Shown here: one piece after another, positions 21,735-33,369 of the stretch
Numbering within the stretch: position 1 is the stretch's first letter
How the letters are laid out: every line of letters starts with the position of its first letter
Assembly: GCF_932294415.1 (NCBI RefSeq)
Contig: NC_065544.1
Location: 10,949,351-11,013,350, forward strand
DNA length: 64,000 nt
Origin: Quercus robur
Taxonomy: Eukaryota; Streptophyta; Magnoliopsida; Fagales; Fagaceae
Reading direction: 5' to 3'
Notes under the pieces: generated by a model
Databases searched by the model: none
Told to the model about the DNA's origin: nothing
Seen by the model: only the letters and a program-made list of their open reading frames with translations
Position numbers and translations under genes: made by a program

Positions 21735-21896
21735 CTTTTTTTTTAAGAGACAGTTTCAACCTATGTCGTCCGTTCCTGATAATAACTCTTTATCATTAGA
21801 ACAAGACACCAATCAGTTTTTGGTATAAACAAGGATTGAACTTCAAATCTCTTATTCAACCATCAGAAACTTTACCAGTTGAGCTAACTAGAACCC
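21735..21896 (-). mobile_element. tRNA-derived SINE (family 1), minus strand
   Basis: Read on the minus strand it begins gggttctagttagctcaact (box A), continues ttgaagttcaatccttgt (box B), then the body, and ends in an A tail (T run at 21738-21746). It matches 6296-6451 throughout. Confidence 0.88.
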
Positions 21897-23166
21897 ACTA
21901 TACCTATTTTAATTTGATTATGTTTCAAGAAAGTTGGTAGCATTAATGACTAATGTGAATTAGCTCTTCAGCATCGTAGTAAGTCCTTGACTTTAATTTT
22001 CATGTATACATTTAACATATATTAACATATTGTTTCAATTTTGAGACTTACCTATTGACTCAGCATCTCTACGCCAATGAGTTTGTTTCAGAATTAGATT
22101 TTTTTTCCCCCTGCAATATTAAGCTTAATGAGGTACTACGTTTGAGTCCACTCAAGCGCTTGTGTATTGGGTGGTCCTAGAATTGACTACTTGGGATTGA
22201 ATAATTGTTGTTGGCTTAATCAGTTGGACATAGTATCGGAGAGTCTGAAAAAATTGGGGATAACAACTAATTTAGTGGGGAAAATTGACGACCCTGATAA
22301 AATCCACAATAGGCAGAATGGGGCTAATTCAAACAACTGAAGAATGCTCAGAAAACCAATTCCTCCATCCAGAAATTAGCTAATTAAACAATACTCTTGG
22401 AAATTTTATTTATATCTATATTTATTTACTATCACGTTCATAAAAAAAGAAGAAGATATATATCTATATTATCATTGTTCGATTTAATATATATGTGAAG
22501 GGGGTTGGTGGATGATTCATGGTTTTGATAATTGGAGTGATTTTAGAGCTTTTGTTTATAAGCAACCAATATTAATATTCTCTCTCACGTTTGTGTTTCA
22601 TTTTATGCTCCCTAAGCACAATTTATCATGTATTTATTTGACTTTTTTTTTTTATATAAAATAACCAAAATTTAAAATATAAATAAATAAATAAAATCGA
22701 TCATATAAAAGGTGAGATAAAAGATTTGTATTGATAAGCAAGGTAAGCCAACCCCATTACGAGATATGCTACTTTGGGTAGGAATCCTAAGAAATGGGCT
22801 TTTTGGGCTTAGCATCAAGTTGCATTCCTATTGGATGTCATTGGGGCTCTTCATCATTGGAACTAGGGATTATGACCATTGGTTGAAGAATAAAAAAAAA
22901 AAAAAAAAAAGAGGTGTCTGTAACTAATTAAAACCCTCTTAAAGCCTTTATTCTAAGTTATCATTAAACCATATCTAAGATCCTAAACTTGTACATTAGC
23001 AATATTAGTCCAACCTAATTTGAGCGAGAAGCCTCTAACCCATTTACTACATCTTGCTCCCTAATTATGCCACCATGCTGACCCAAATTTGACCAAGAAT
23101 TTACATAGAACAACCATTGGTGCTTAATTTTACAGTGTTGGTAGAGGGAGACAGCAAGCAATAGGT
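21897..23166. other. Intergenic DNA, no gene recognised
   Basis: No coding signal or known repeat was identified apart from A/T runs (about 22631, 22892-22910). Confidence 0.5.
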
Positions 23167-25121
23167 AAAAGTACGACCAAATTTGATGTGCGAAATGGTT
23201 ATGGAGGTAAGATGGCAAAATTTCACGAAGTAGGCCAAAAAAAGTTAAATGATCTCTAATTCTCTGAAAGTAGAATCATTATATGCCATTGCAAGTTAGT
23301 GTACCTCTTGGATTGAGATCAAATGCAATTGTAATATGCAATTGCATCATGAAATTAACCCCCTTCATTCACAATTACATTTTTAACTTTTTAACTTTGA
23401 CTTTATACTTCATTTTCATATTTTTTTTATTTAACAGTTGAAAGTTGAGATTGAAAGTTGATTTTTTCAACTGTCAATCTCAACCCTTCATAGCAATTGC
23501 ATAGGTAATGCACTTTGATCTCAATTCGTACCTCTTGTAGGAAAGTTAGACTAATAGTTTTGACTTTTAAGAGTACTTATTAATAGTTTTCCAAAAGTTT
23601 TATTTCCCTTAATTAAAGTTAAGATTCTATGAATAAGCTTCTTTTTTTTATTTTTTTTCTTTTTAGGCAACAGTTTTAGCTTTCCCTATAAGGAGAGTTC
23701 GGATTCCATCCCAAGGAGATCATCAATTCTACACATGCTTTCTAGAGCAAAAGTACGACCAAATTTGATGTGCGAAATGGTTATGGATAGGGCCATCCAA
23801 ACAACCCGCTGAACCGACCCACCTGACCAAACCAACTGGATCCGAATCGTCCACTGCCCGATCCACCTATTCCGGCGGTCGGTGGCGGGTCCTTGCTTTC
23901 CAAAACCGATTCTGACGGGTCAACGGCAGGTCTTTTCTTTCAAAACCCGAGCCACCCAACCCGACCGAGCTATAAATGGGTTAAAAGGATTTTTCAGAGC
24001 TCACCCAGACCTTAGACTCAATTCTTTTACTCTCACTCTCTCCTCTAACGATCTCTTTGCTCTTTGCCGATCTCTACTCTTCATCGGTCTCTGCTCATTG
24101 CTGATCTTTGCTCAACATCGTCAATCTTTTCTTTTCATCCGCAACATCGCTAGCTAGTCTTCACATCCATCGCCTCCATCTCTCAGGTTTGATCTCTCTA
24201 CTCTCAATTGCCAGGTTGTCACCAGTTCAGAACTTCAGATCTATGATTATCTCTCTCTCAAGTTCAAGCTCTCAAGTTTGATCTCCCTATTCTCTATTAT
24301 TTAGGTTTGTAGATCTCTCTATTCTCTGTTATTGGGTTTGTCGATCTGTTATTTGGGTTTGTTGATCTGATCTTTGGGTTTGTTGTTTTAGATCTTTTGA
24401 ATCATTGGTTTTATTCTTTAGGTTTGTGTTTGATGTTTATATTTTCGGTCAAAATCAAAGCCGACCGCCGTCCACCCGAGCCCGATCCAACTCGATTGGT
24501 GGCTTTTCACGGTCGATGGCGAGTCTGGAATTTCTCCACCCGATTTGATTAGATCAGTTGCAGGTTGGGCATAAACTCGACCCGGACCAACCCGTGGACA
24601 ACCCTAGTTAGGGACGTAAGATGGTAAAATTTCATGGAGTAGGACAAAAAAAGTTAAATGATCTCTAATTCTCCGAAAGTAGAATCATTATATGCTACTG
24701 CAAGTTAGTGTACTTTTTGGATTGAGATCAGATGCAATTGCATCATGCAATTAACCCCATTCATTCACAAAGAATTTTACATTTTTAACTTTTTACTTCA
24801 TTTTAATTTTTTTTATTTATTTAACAGTTGAGATTGAAAGTTGATTTTTTCAACTCTCAATCTCAACCCTTCATTGCAATTGCATAGGTAATGCACTTCG
24901 ATCTCAATCCGTACCTCTTGTAGGAAAGTTAGACTAATAGTTTTGACTTTTAAGAGTACTTATTAATAGTTTTCCAATAGTTTTTTTTTCCCCCTTAATT
25001 AAAGTCATGATTCTATGAATAAGCTTTTTTTTTTTCTTTTTTTGGCAACAATTTCAGCTTTCCCTATAAGGAGAGTTCGGATTCCATCCCAAGGACATCA
25101 TCAGTTCTACACATGCTTTCT
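23167..25121. repeat. Direct duplication of a 0.55-0.58-kb unit
   Basis: Unit 1 (23167-23743) and unit 2 (23749-25121, split by a hAT element) run from aaaagtacgaccaaatttga to ctacacatgctttct and agree closely (tctctaattctc, gtacctcttgtaggaaagtt, tttgacttttaagagtactt, ccctataaggagagttcgga). Unit 1 ends inside a short piece of LINE coding sequence that continues uninterrupted only after unit 2. The duplication therefore took in the LINE border. Confidence 0.88.
23788..24606. mobile_element. hAT-like element in duplication unit 2
   Basis: Starts TAGGGCCATCC and ends, read inward, TAGGGTTGTCC. Flanks GTTATGGA (23780-23787) and GTTAGGGA (24607-24614) match at 7 of 8, and unit 1 keeps the uninterrupted site (gttatggaggtaag). 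Both ends are rich in CCGACC/GGGTCGG words. The middle has TATAAAT at 23971-23977 followed by a C/T-rich leader-like region. No transposase. Confidence 0.82.
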
Positions 25122-26262
25122 TTCACTTAGGTTCTCTCCTCAAATCCCTTAACCAAACCTTCCTTACTCTAATACCAAAAGTTCATTTTCCTGATGATGT
25201 TTCTCATTTTAGACCTATCAGCCTGTGTAATGTCATTTACAAAATCATTTCTAAAATTTTAGTCAATAGGATGAAACCCCTCATGAACATGCTCATAACA
25301 CCCTATTAGAATGCTTTCATTTAAGGTAGAAACATTGCAAATAACATACTTTTAGTTCATGAAATTTTTGATACCCTAAGGAAGAAGAAAGGAAGGAAAA
25401 AAGGTTATGGTGCCTTAAAATTGATATGAGTAAGGCCTATGATAGGGTTAATTGGAATTTTCTCAAAGCTGTCTTACTCTCCATGAATTTTGGCACTACT
25501 TGGGTTAACTAGATTATGGAGTGTGTGTCTGCTGTTCAATACTCCTTACTTGTTAATGGAAGCCCTTCAAAACCTTTTCACCCTTCTAGAGGTCTTAGAA
25601 AGGGTGACCCTATCTCCCCTTACCTATTCCTTTTTTGTGCCAATATACTCTCCTTAACCCTAACCAGAGAAGAGAACCAAAAGAATCTTAAAGGTGTCAA
25701 GATAGGAATGAATGGTTTCTCTTTCACTCACATCTTGTGTGCTGATGATTCATTCCTTTTCTTCCAAAATGACAATAGATCCCTTACTGCTCTAAAAAAA
25801 ACAATCATGTGGTACTGTTCCTTATCTGGACAATCCATAAACTTTAATAAGTCTGAGCTGTTTCGTTCTCCCAATATTGATTCTGGTATACAAGATTCCC
25901 TTACCTCATCTCTTTAGGTTAATCTTGTCCAGGATCCTAGCAAGTACTTAGGGATCAATTTTAAGCTTAAGGGGAAAAGAATTCCTAACTTCCAAGACAT
26001 TATAGATAGGGTTCAAGCAAAACTTCAGGGCTAGAAGGCAAATCTGCTATCCTAAGTTGGCAGATGTACCTTGATCTCCTCTGTTCAATCCATGCCTCTA
26101 TATTCCTTTGCTTGTTTTAGAATTCCTGAGGCTATTTGCAACAAACTGGATGCTATTACAAGATCCTTTTGGTGGGGTCATGAGCCTGGTGTTAGAAAAC
26201 TACAACCAAAAAATAGGGGAGGATTAGGCCTTAGGAATTTCAATCTTGTTAACAAAGCCTGA
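25094..26262 (+). pseudogene. LINE reverse transcriptase remnant
   Basis: Recognisable non-LTR RT blocks in order: SLLKSLNQTFLTLIPK, FRPISLCNVIYKIISKIL, ALKIDMSKAYDRVNW (catalytic Asp of motif A), GLRKGDPISPYLFLF (motif B), and HILCADDSFLF (motif C; the usual F/YADD reads CADD). Then SKYLGINFK, and the post-RT block RCTLISSVQSMPLYSF, FRIPEAICNKLDAITR, SFWWGHEPG and RGGLGLRNFNLVNKA. Stops occur near 25307, 25510 and 25916, among others. Confidence 0.9.
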
Positions 26263-27212
26263 CTTTCTAAACAGTATTGGAGAATCCAAAGATACCCCAA
26301 TTCCTTGATGGCCAAGACTTTCAAAGCTAAATATTTCCCTAACTCCAATCTGTAGAGCTATATTCCTAAACCACACCACTCATAGACTTGGAGGAACATT
26401 GCTACCCCCCCCCCCCCTTTCACCCTGCCTTACACCAGGGTCGTTGGTTTATTGGAAAAGGTCTTTATATACCCCTTACCCATCTTGATTGGTTCCACTA
26501 CCCTGAACAAACCTTAATTGAAAATAATCTTCTTAATGGCATTGTGGCTGACCTAATTAGCCCTATCTCCAAATCTTGGAAATATGAGTTGGTCAAAAAG
26601 CATTACCCTTATCCCTTGTGTATAGAAATCCTCCACCTCCCACTGCCTAAGACTGATAATATCAAAGGTGAATTGTTATGGAGACATTCCTCTTCTGGGG
26701 AATATAAGGTTAAGAAGGCTTACCATTTACTTCAACACCTTGACCAAACCTCTGCAATATCATATGAAAGGCCTTTTGGTATCCCTCACTATGTCTGGAA
26801 GCTTATCTGGAAAGTAAAATTACATATGAAAATCCTTAGTTTCATCTGGAAGCTTCTGCATGACAACATTCCCGTATTTGCAATCCTGAACAGAAAGGGA
26901 ATTACAACCCCTACCAGATGCCTCTTATTTGATGACAATGATGAAACCATTAACCATATGTTCCTAACATGCTCTTTTGCCAGAGCAATTTAGCTTGGTT
27001 CCACCTTGGGAATTAGAACCTCTGACTTGGCAAATGTCTCTATCAAGGTTTGGATTACTAGTCTATTTACTACTTTCTATCCACTGGAGCAAAACAGGAT
27101 GATTTTCCTTCAAGCATGCTTCACTATCCTGTGGTCCCTGTGGAACCATAGAAATATGGTCCTACATCAAGGAAAAACACCTAACCCTATGGAAGTGGTT
27201 CTAAATTCCTAA
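26263..27212 (+). pseudogene. LINE zinc-finger-like (zf-RVT) region remnant
   Basis: 26388-26993 reads as a long frame with SGEYKVKKAYHLL, YVWKLIWKVKLHMKILSFIW, LLHDNIPVFAILNRKG and CLLFDDNDETINHMFLTCSF. This is the C/H-containing zf-RVT region found after RT in plant LINEs. 27006-27212 adds the tail (FLQACFTILWSLWNHRNMVL). A run of 14 C near 26406-26419 sits inside the coding part. Confidence 0.85.
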
Positions 27213-27623
27213 TCTCTCTTGTGCAGGTACCAAGATGCTTTCCAGAACAGCCAAGCTCAAGCTAGTAAGCCAATTTAGCAAACTTATCAGAAACTTCCAA
27301 ATCAAAGGTGGCAAATCATTATCAAGGTAGCAGCTCATAAAAATAGAAGATCAAGAAGGAGTGGATATGCATATGAAGCAAAGAGCATGGAGGGTGGAGT
27401 TCTATTTACAAGTGGAGTCAGCAAAGGAAGAAAAAAAAAACCTTACCTAGTGCTTCTGGATGCAGTGGGTGAAGCAATTCTTAAGGCAAAGGAGCTTGGT
27501 TTCAACAAAATCATCATCCTCAATAACAGCAAAAGATTTGAACAGATCTGCAATGGAGCAAAGAAACCAACTTGGCAGAAGCTCACTCTCATCACAGACC
27601 TGAACCATCTACATCAATAGGGG
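27213..27623 (+). pseudogene. LINE RNase H-like C-terminus remnant
   Basis: After 27297 the frame reads WQIIIKVAAHKNRRSRRSG and then VLFTSGVSKGR, DAVGEAILKAKELGFNKIII. The layout (beta strands then an ExxAxxxAxxxA-like helix) matches the RNase H domain of plant LINEs, but the catalytic Asp positions are not convincing. Confidence 0.6.
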
Positions 27624-27628
27624 CTGAT

Positions 27629-27780
27629 TGTAACACCCTAACCTAATTGCATAATTAATTTCATGGGTTTATATGCTTATTATTATCTTAGTTACTCTAA
27701 GTGCGTAAAACTTTGATATTGTGATATTATAAAAGATATATACTCTTTTAATGATATAGAAAGAAGTTTTATAAAGGTAA

Positions 27781-27813
<33 letters not shown>

Positions 27814-30570
27814 AAGTTATATTGTTCTTTGGGCCTTTATAGATATATAAGTTTATAGGGGGTGGTGGGTAAATTTTGAAAAGCTGAAAGTGGAAAGGTG
27901 AGTCATCATCTCACTATTTCCCTTAGCTTGACATGTGCTCCACCCCAAAGTCCGTTTCTCTTGTTTTCTTTACTACGCCAGAAGGTTCTTGGTTCATTTT
28001 CTTTGTTTCTTTGTTTTCTTTTTCTCTTTGCTCTTACATGGCAAACACCTCTCTCTCACTATTTCACTGAAACAATAAATCTCACTCTAAAGAAGAAATT
28101 AAACGATTAGCCCTAAGGTTTCAACTTTAAAGTTTGTGGGTAAGTAAATAAAACTTCATCTGACTTTGGGTATTTTGATGGTGTGATTGCCTTGTTTTTT
28201 TTCCCTTCTTTATTCTCTAATCTGATTGTAGGAGTTGAAATTGTGATTCGGTTTTAGTAGTTTGAAAGATTGATAATATTATGGTCTATTGGATGCTTAA
28301 TAACGTATTTTAATATGTACAGTATTGCTATAAAAGTACCCAAATAAAATGAAGACCAATTGCATGTATTTGATGATTTTGTAAGAACATATGCTGAAGT
28401 TGTCACTGTGACAAATTTGATGTTTACAACAAGAAAAATCTGTATTAAATCATATTCTGTGAATTTGATGCTAGGAGTAGTTTTTAGAATTCTAAGACAC
28501 ACATGATTGTAATGGAAGTAGTCTCACAGCATTTGGATTGATATAAAAATAATAGTTTAACTTCTAAGTTGCATGAAATTCTATTAGGACAGATTTAAGA
28601 ATGTTGTCTTGTATGATTTTTAATAAATCATGGCTTTATGCTTTGACTCTAAAATTGATATGGTATTTACTAGACATCCAAATGAGTGGCTCTGTAAAAT
28701 TTCATGAAGATTTGATGTATTTAGATAGCTCGTTTGTATTTTACAAATGAGGCATATGCTACTGAAATGAGCAGTAAATAGTAAATGATAACTCTGACTT
28801 TGTGGATTTAATTCTAAAGTTAGGGTAAATGTTTTGAACTATAATTTAATATGCTTATATTTTGGTATGTCTAGATTATAGATGCATTTTGTTGCCTAGG
28901 TTTCTCTATGGTTGGTACATAATGTATTTGATGAATGCATCTTGTCCTTGGGGAAACTTTATGTGATGGGAATTAAGATTTTATTGAGTTTGAGAGTTAG
29001 GTTTTGTTTGGGGTATAAGTTTATATATTTAGGAAGAGTTGTTAGTAATAAGTTTTGATCTTTCATTTAGGTGACGAGATCGAGAACGAGAACACGGACA
29101 CTTGAGCTCCTCTTATACAAATCTCTTGTGTCTTCTGTTTTCAGGTAAGAGATGTGTGACATGTGCTTTTGATAAATATAAGGACTATTTAGAAAATTAT
29201 TATGCATCAAAACCTTTTAATTAGAGATATTACATACAAGCATGATTTAAGTAAAGATTTATGTTCGTGACTTATTGTATCCTATATATATGATAATTTT
29301 AGCATATTGTTGCTATTAGTTATATCACGAACGTAATGTTTTAAAGAATGAAATTGATATGCTATTGTTATAAAATATTTGTATAAAAGCATAATTATCA
29401 GAAAAATATAATTTTCGGTTATTCCATTATTATGATCTGAACTCAGTCAGTAGGGGTTATAGTATTGGTATTTCCATAGAGATTTTGATTGGCCATTATA
29501 AGTGGTGAGGACTCTGTTGTATCCACCCTCATTGGTAATGGCCAACTTGTGGAGGATGTCAACCGACCCCTATAGTTGATGATATGATTACACCGAAAGG
29601 GGTGATACTTTCTGATATGATCCTAGGATTTCCTACTATTGTGGGGAATGCTAGATGCTTGACACTTTGTGTTGGAAGCCTCCCAAAGTTGTGACAGACT
29701 TACAATTGGATTAACTAATATGTATTATAAATAAGCTATTAAGCTATTTGGAAGTTATAAGAAAGGTATGATGATAAGAAAAGTATGTTGAATGTGTTAT
29801 AAGTCTGATGGAAAGTTTATGATAAAGTAATTTATAGTCTATTTAAAGATAAAGTTATTGAATTATGTTTAAGTTCCTTATTATGTCCTTTTATTATTAT
29901 ATGGAAGAAAAATGAAGTATTTTCATCAGAAAGTTCATAAATATATTAAGAATAGTATGAAGACTATTTATCAAAGTTGACATATTCATAAAATGTTTGA
30001 TTTACATGCATTCTTATTAAATGCTCATGGAGCTTAAAACCTTACTGGGCTTCGCAGCTCATCCTATTATATTTCAGTGCACAGGTTTTTCCTTGGAAGC
30101 AGCTAAAGTATTAGAGGTGCCAAGGATTCTGTGATTCTCGTTGTTAGAATGTATAGTTTTTGTTATATAATAGTCTAGCTCTTTTGTTGTACAGGAGGAA
30201 TCAAGATATGCTTGATCCTTTTGAGCACTGATGTAATTCAGAACCTCAGTTTGTTTTGAACCCTAGTTGTATGTCTTGGGGTTAGGTTTGTAAATAATAG
30301 TTTTGCTAAAAGTTTAGTTATGTAACAATTACTGAATACTTTAAGTTTCAGCCAAATTGTAATATTGCAAGTTCGAAATGAAAAGAAGTTTCAAAGTTTT
30401 GATAGTTGTGGTATATATTAGCTTTTATACAAGCAAATAACTAGGAATACAAGAAACGATTTTTGATAAGCACTTTAAGCTTAAGTTGGTTCGTGTTAGT
30501 ATTGAGGTAAACTTGATATTAACATGCCAGTCATGCTCTAAATTCTGAAGTACAGGTTTGGGTCGTGACA
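27629..30570 (+). mobile_element. Large solo LTR, 2942 bp
   Basis: Begins TGTAACACCC and ends GGGTCGTGACA, with a perfect 5-bp duplication CTGAT (27624-27628 and 30571-30575). It contains no PBS-interior-PPT structure and no protein frames. The phrase gggcttcgcagctcatcc near 30048-30065 and the length recall LTRs of Ty3/Gypsy chromoviruses, which is a recollection only. It is inserted in the LINE just past its coding end. Confidence 0.88.
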
Positions 30571-30860
30571 CTGATCACTCTTTGTTTTTGTGTGCCTAGA
30601 CTACTTCTATCTTGTGTATTAGACTTAGCCTACACTACTACTTGTTTCCTTGTTCACCTATGTAGGCTAAACCCCACCTCCATATGATACAAGTGGCTTT
30701 TTGGACTTTGCTTTGGTTGTTTTGGTTTTTCTTGTTCATCCAGCTGGACTTTGTACTCTTTTCTTATGTTTAATGAATGTTTATTTGGTATCAAAAAAAA
30801 GGACAAAGCACACTTGAATTAAAACAAAAGAAAACAAGAGTTTTCAAAAAATAATAATAA

Positions 30861-31060
30861 GGGTGTGTTTGAATATCACTTATTTTGCTGAAACTAAAAA
30901 ATTATTGCTGAAAGTACTGTAAATAAAGATAAAAGTTAGTTAAAATAGCATAGTGGACCCCATCAATAGTGCCAAAAAGTGCAGTGGGGCCCATGAATAA
31001 TAGCAAAAATAAGCTGAATAGTGAAATAATTTTCATTTTTAATCCTAACCGAACGCACAC
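30861..31060. mobile_element. Small inverted-terminus MITE
   Basis: Left end gggtgtgtttgaatatcac and right end read inward gtgtgcgttcggttagg, flanked by TAATAATAA (30852-30860, 31061-31069). The flanks are simple sequence, so the duplication is weak evidence. A similar right end (ctaaacgcacactaat) occurs at 31648-31663. Confidence 0.6.
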
Positions 31061-31229
31061 TAATAATAAACAAAAGAAAACAAAATGTAAATTTAATTTT
31101 CGTCGGACAAGGCTAGACTTGACACAACCTAAGAGGAAAATACTAATGATAGACAGGCACCATAGTGTTTCAAGCCAATTTTTTTGCCACGAGAGGACTA
31201 CTTATGCCCTTTGTCCCACCAAACAAAAG

Positions 31230-31261
<32 letters not shown>

Positions 31262-31328
31262 CCCTCATCCTTCTAGCCCATCATTCCTAAAGCTTGTATT
31301 TTACTCATTCCTCTTTAGTATTTAAAAT

Positions 31329-31329
<1 letters not shown>

Positions 31330-31383
<54 letters not shown>

Positions 31384-31488
31384 TTTCAACTTATGGCGTC
31401 TTCAATTTTTTGTGTTGGCGAGGATTGAACCCTAGATCTCTTATTCAACCATCAGAGACTTTACCAGTTGAGTTAATTAGAACCCACT
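31330..31488 (-). mobile_element. tRNA-derived SINE (family 1), minus strand, 51-base tail
   Basis: Minus-strand head gggttctaattaactcaact with box B ggttcaatcc, the usual body in shortened form, then a pure A tail seen as T at 31330-31380. The long uninterrupted tail suggests a fairly recent insertion. Confidence 0.85.
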
Positions 31489-31518
31489 AATATGTATTCA
31501 TTTTTGCTAGCTTTTAGT

Positions 31519-31549
<31 letters not shown>

Positions 31550-31663
31550 TTTTAAAAGCTCAATTTTTTCACATTTTCAAAAATACAAGCATACTCTATC
31601 ACATTTTTCAAAAAATAACAAAAAACTAAAAACTAAATAAGCTAATGCTAAACGCACACTAAT

Positions 31664-33369
31664 GTGGATCAAAGTCTTCAAACCATTACAGTATTAAGAA
31701 GGTTTTCAAAGGCAACTCCACAACCATTGACAACCATTAGATCTATCAAAATCCAATAAATCTAATGGTACAATTTTTTTTTTTAACAAATTCTTTTAAC
31801 AACCTTTAGAAATGAAATGGTATACAATGATTGAGTTATAATAAAAGCATTATTAATAAAGTCTATTGAGTAATGTTATTCAAATTATAATTTACTAGCT
31901 AACATTTTTATATTTTATTTTAGAAGAACCATCTAACTAAATTGTGAACAAATAATAATTGTGATAAATTTGTCTTCATTACTCATCCAAATGTGTCTGA
32001 AAATTTCCAAGTTACTCTACATAGTGCAGATTCATAATCAAAACTTGTGTTAACAATTTCTATTTCTAAAAACTTGAAGCTGAAGACCTCATAGAAAGCT
32101 TTCACCAAACAATGGTTGTAGTTCTAGAAAGGAAAGGATATCTATGAGACCAACCCTCTCACAATCTCCCACACACAACGTGTGAGATCCACACATGTAA
32201 AATCCATGTATTATGAAAGAGAATAATTATGAAAGACCATCTCATAAGATACTTCAATGCAAAAATAAGATCCAAAATCCACTAAATAGTCTTATGCAAT
32301 AAGTCAATAAGTTCAAAATTATTAGCCAGCATATTATGGCAACCACTAAGGAATTTTTCTTTGTAATTATCTGGTGTATGTGAGGGGAGGAGAAAGGATT
32401 ATAATATACACACTTGAAGATTAAAAAGGTGCTCAAAGATCTGTTGATACCACATTAGACCAAAAAAACCAAAAACAAAAAAACACATTTAAGCAATCCA
32501 AGAAAGAATGATTAAAGAAATGAATCAAAAATTTAAAAGAAAGTATGAACAAATACCGAGATCTAAAAGCCAGTACTTCTTTTTTCTTTTTGAATGAATA
32601 AAAAGCTAGTACAAAGTTGAAGATATCAAATTCCATTTACTCCTGTCGTCGTCTCTAGCTGTTTTCCTTATTCCCTGGCACTTTGTACAATCAAGTAGAA
32701 GAGTACACAAAATTTTGTACAATTTACGAACCCCACCACATGCCCATCAGAAATAATGTGTAGCAGAGATGCACCCGTACCCACCATTGTCATACCCATA
32801 CCCACCAGTAACAGAGGAAATTTCAAAGTAACCAAAAAAGAAAAAGAAAGCACTAAAATTAAAGAGCGACAAACAAAATTGTCAAGAAATAAATGATTTC
32901 CGTATCACCTTGGTGTAAATGCAATGTCTCATCCACGCCTTCTTCTCTTTTTTTCTTCTGTTCGACTGGAACTTTCGTACACCAAAGTCCTCACATGCAC
33001 GTTAACATAGCAGCTTGGGCCAGCCTTGCAGAAAATCATTTTTCAAAAGGTACACCAGAAAGAGAAAGTGGGTCCTGTCGAGGCAGCAACGACACATTTA
33101 TACAGTAACTTTGGCTATAATTTTAATTTGGTCGAAATGAAAGTCGGCCAAATCAGAATTATTCCAAAAGTTATGTTACTAAACTTTCTCAAACTAGTTG
33201 AGAAAAATCTCTTCCAACTCGTTATTGTTGTGTATCGAGTTAGAAAGAGTTTTCTACAAATTCTAAATCTTACTATACAATCTTGAATTGCAAGTAGGTA
33301 TGTCTCGACCATACAGCTGGCAGAAATCCAAGCCAAGCCAACCCCACTAATCAGTGATCAGTAATAATA
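31664..33369. other. Intergenic DNA downstream of the ATL gene
   Basis: No convincing gene. Frames at 32668-32853 (minus) and 32893-33108 (plus) lack family motifs. A Gly/Tyr-rich minus-strand stretch near 32756-32812 (TGGYGYDNGGYG) could be a remnant exon, but no splice partner is visible. The part next to 33370 probably holds the 3' untranslated region of the ATL gene. Confidence 0.5.

Larger units (their letters stand above)
25094..30801 (+). mobile_element. Degenerate L1-type LINE with nested solo LTR
   Basis: Coding remnants run 25094-27623 and the 3' untranslated tail is 30576-30801, ending in a short A tail after ttatttggtatc. The endonuclease is missing, so the copy is 5'-truncated. 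Several stops and frame breaks show it is dead. A 2.9-kb solo LTR with a 5-bp duplication lies between the coding part and the 3' tail. Confidence 0.88.

Noticed and set aside
32668..32853. Minus-strand glycine/tyrosine-rich terminal exon
   Set aside because: TGGYGYDNGGYG is suggestive, but no acceptor site or upstream exon could be found.
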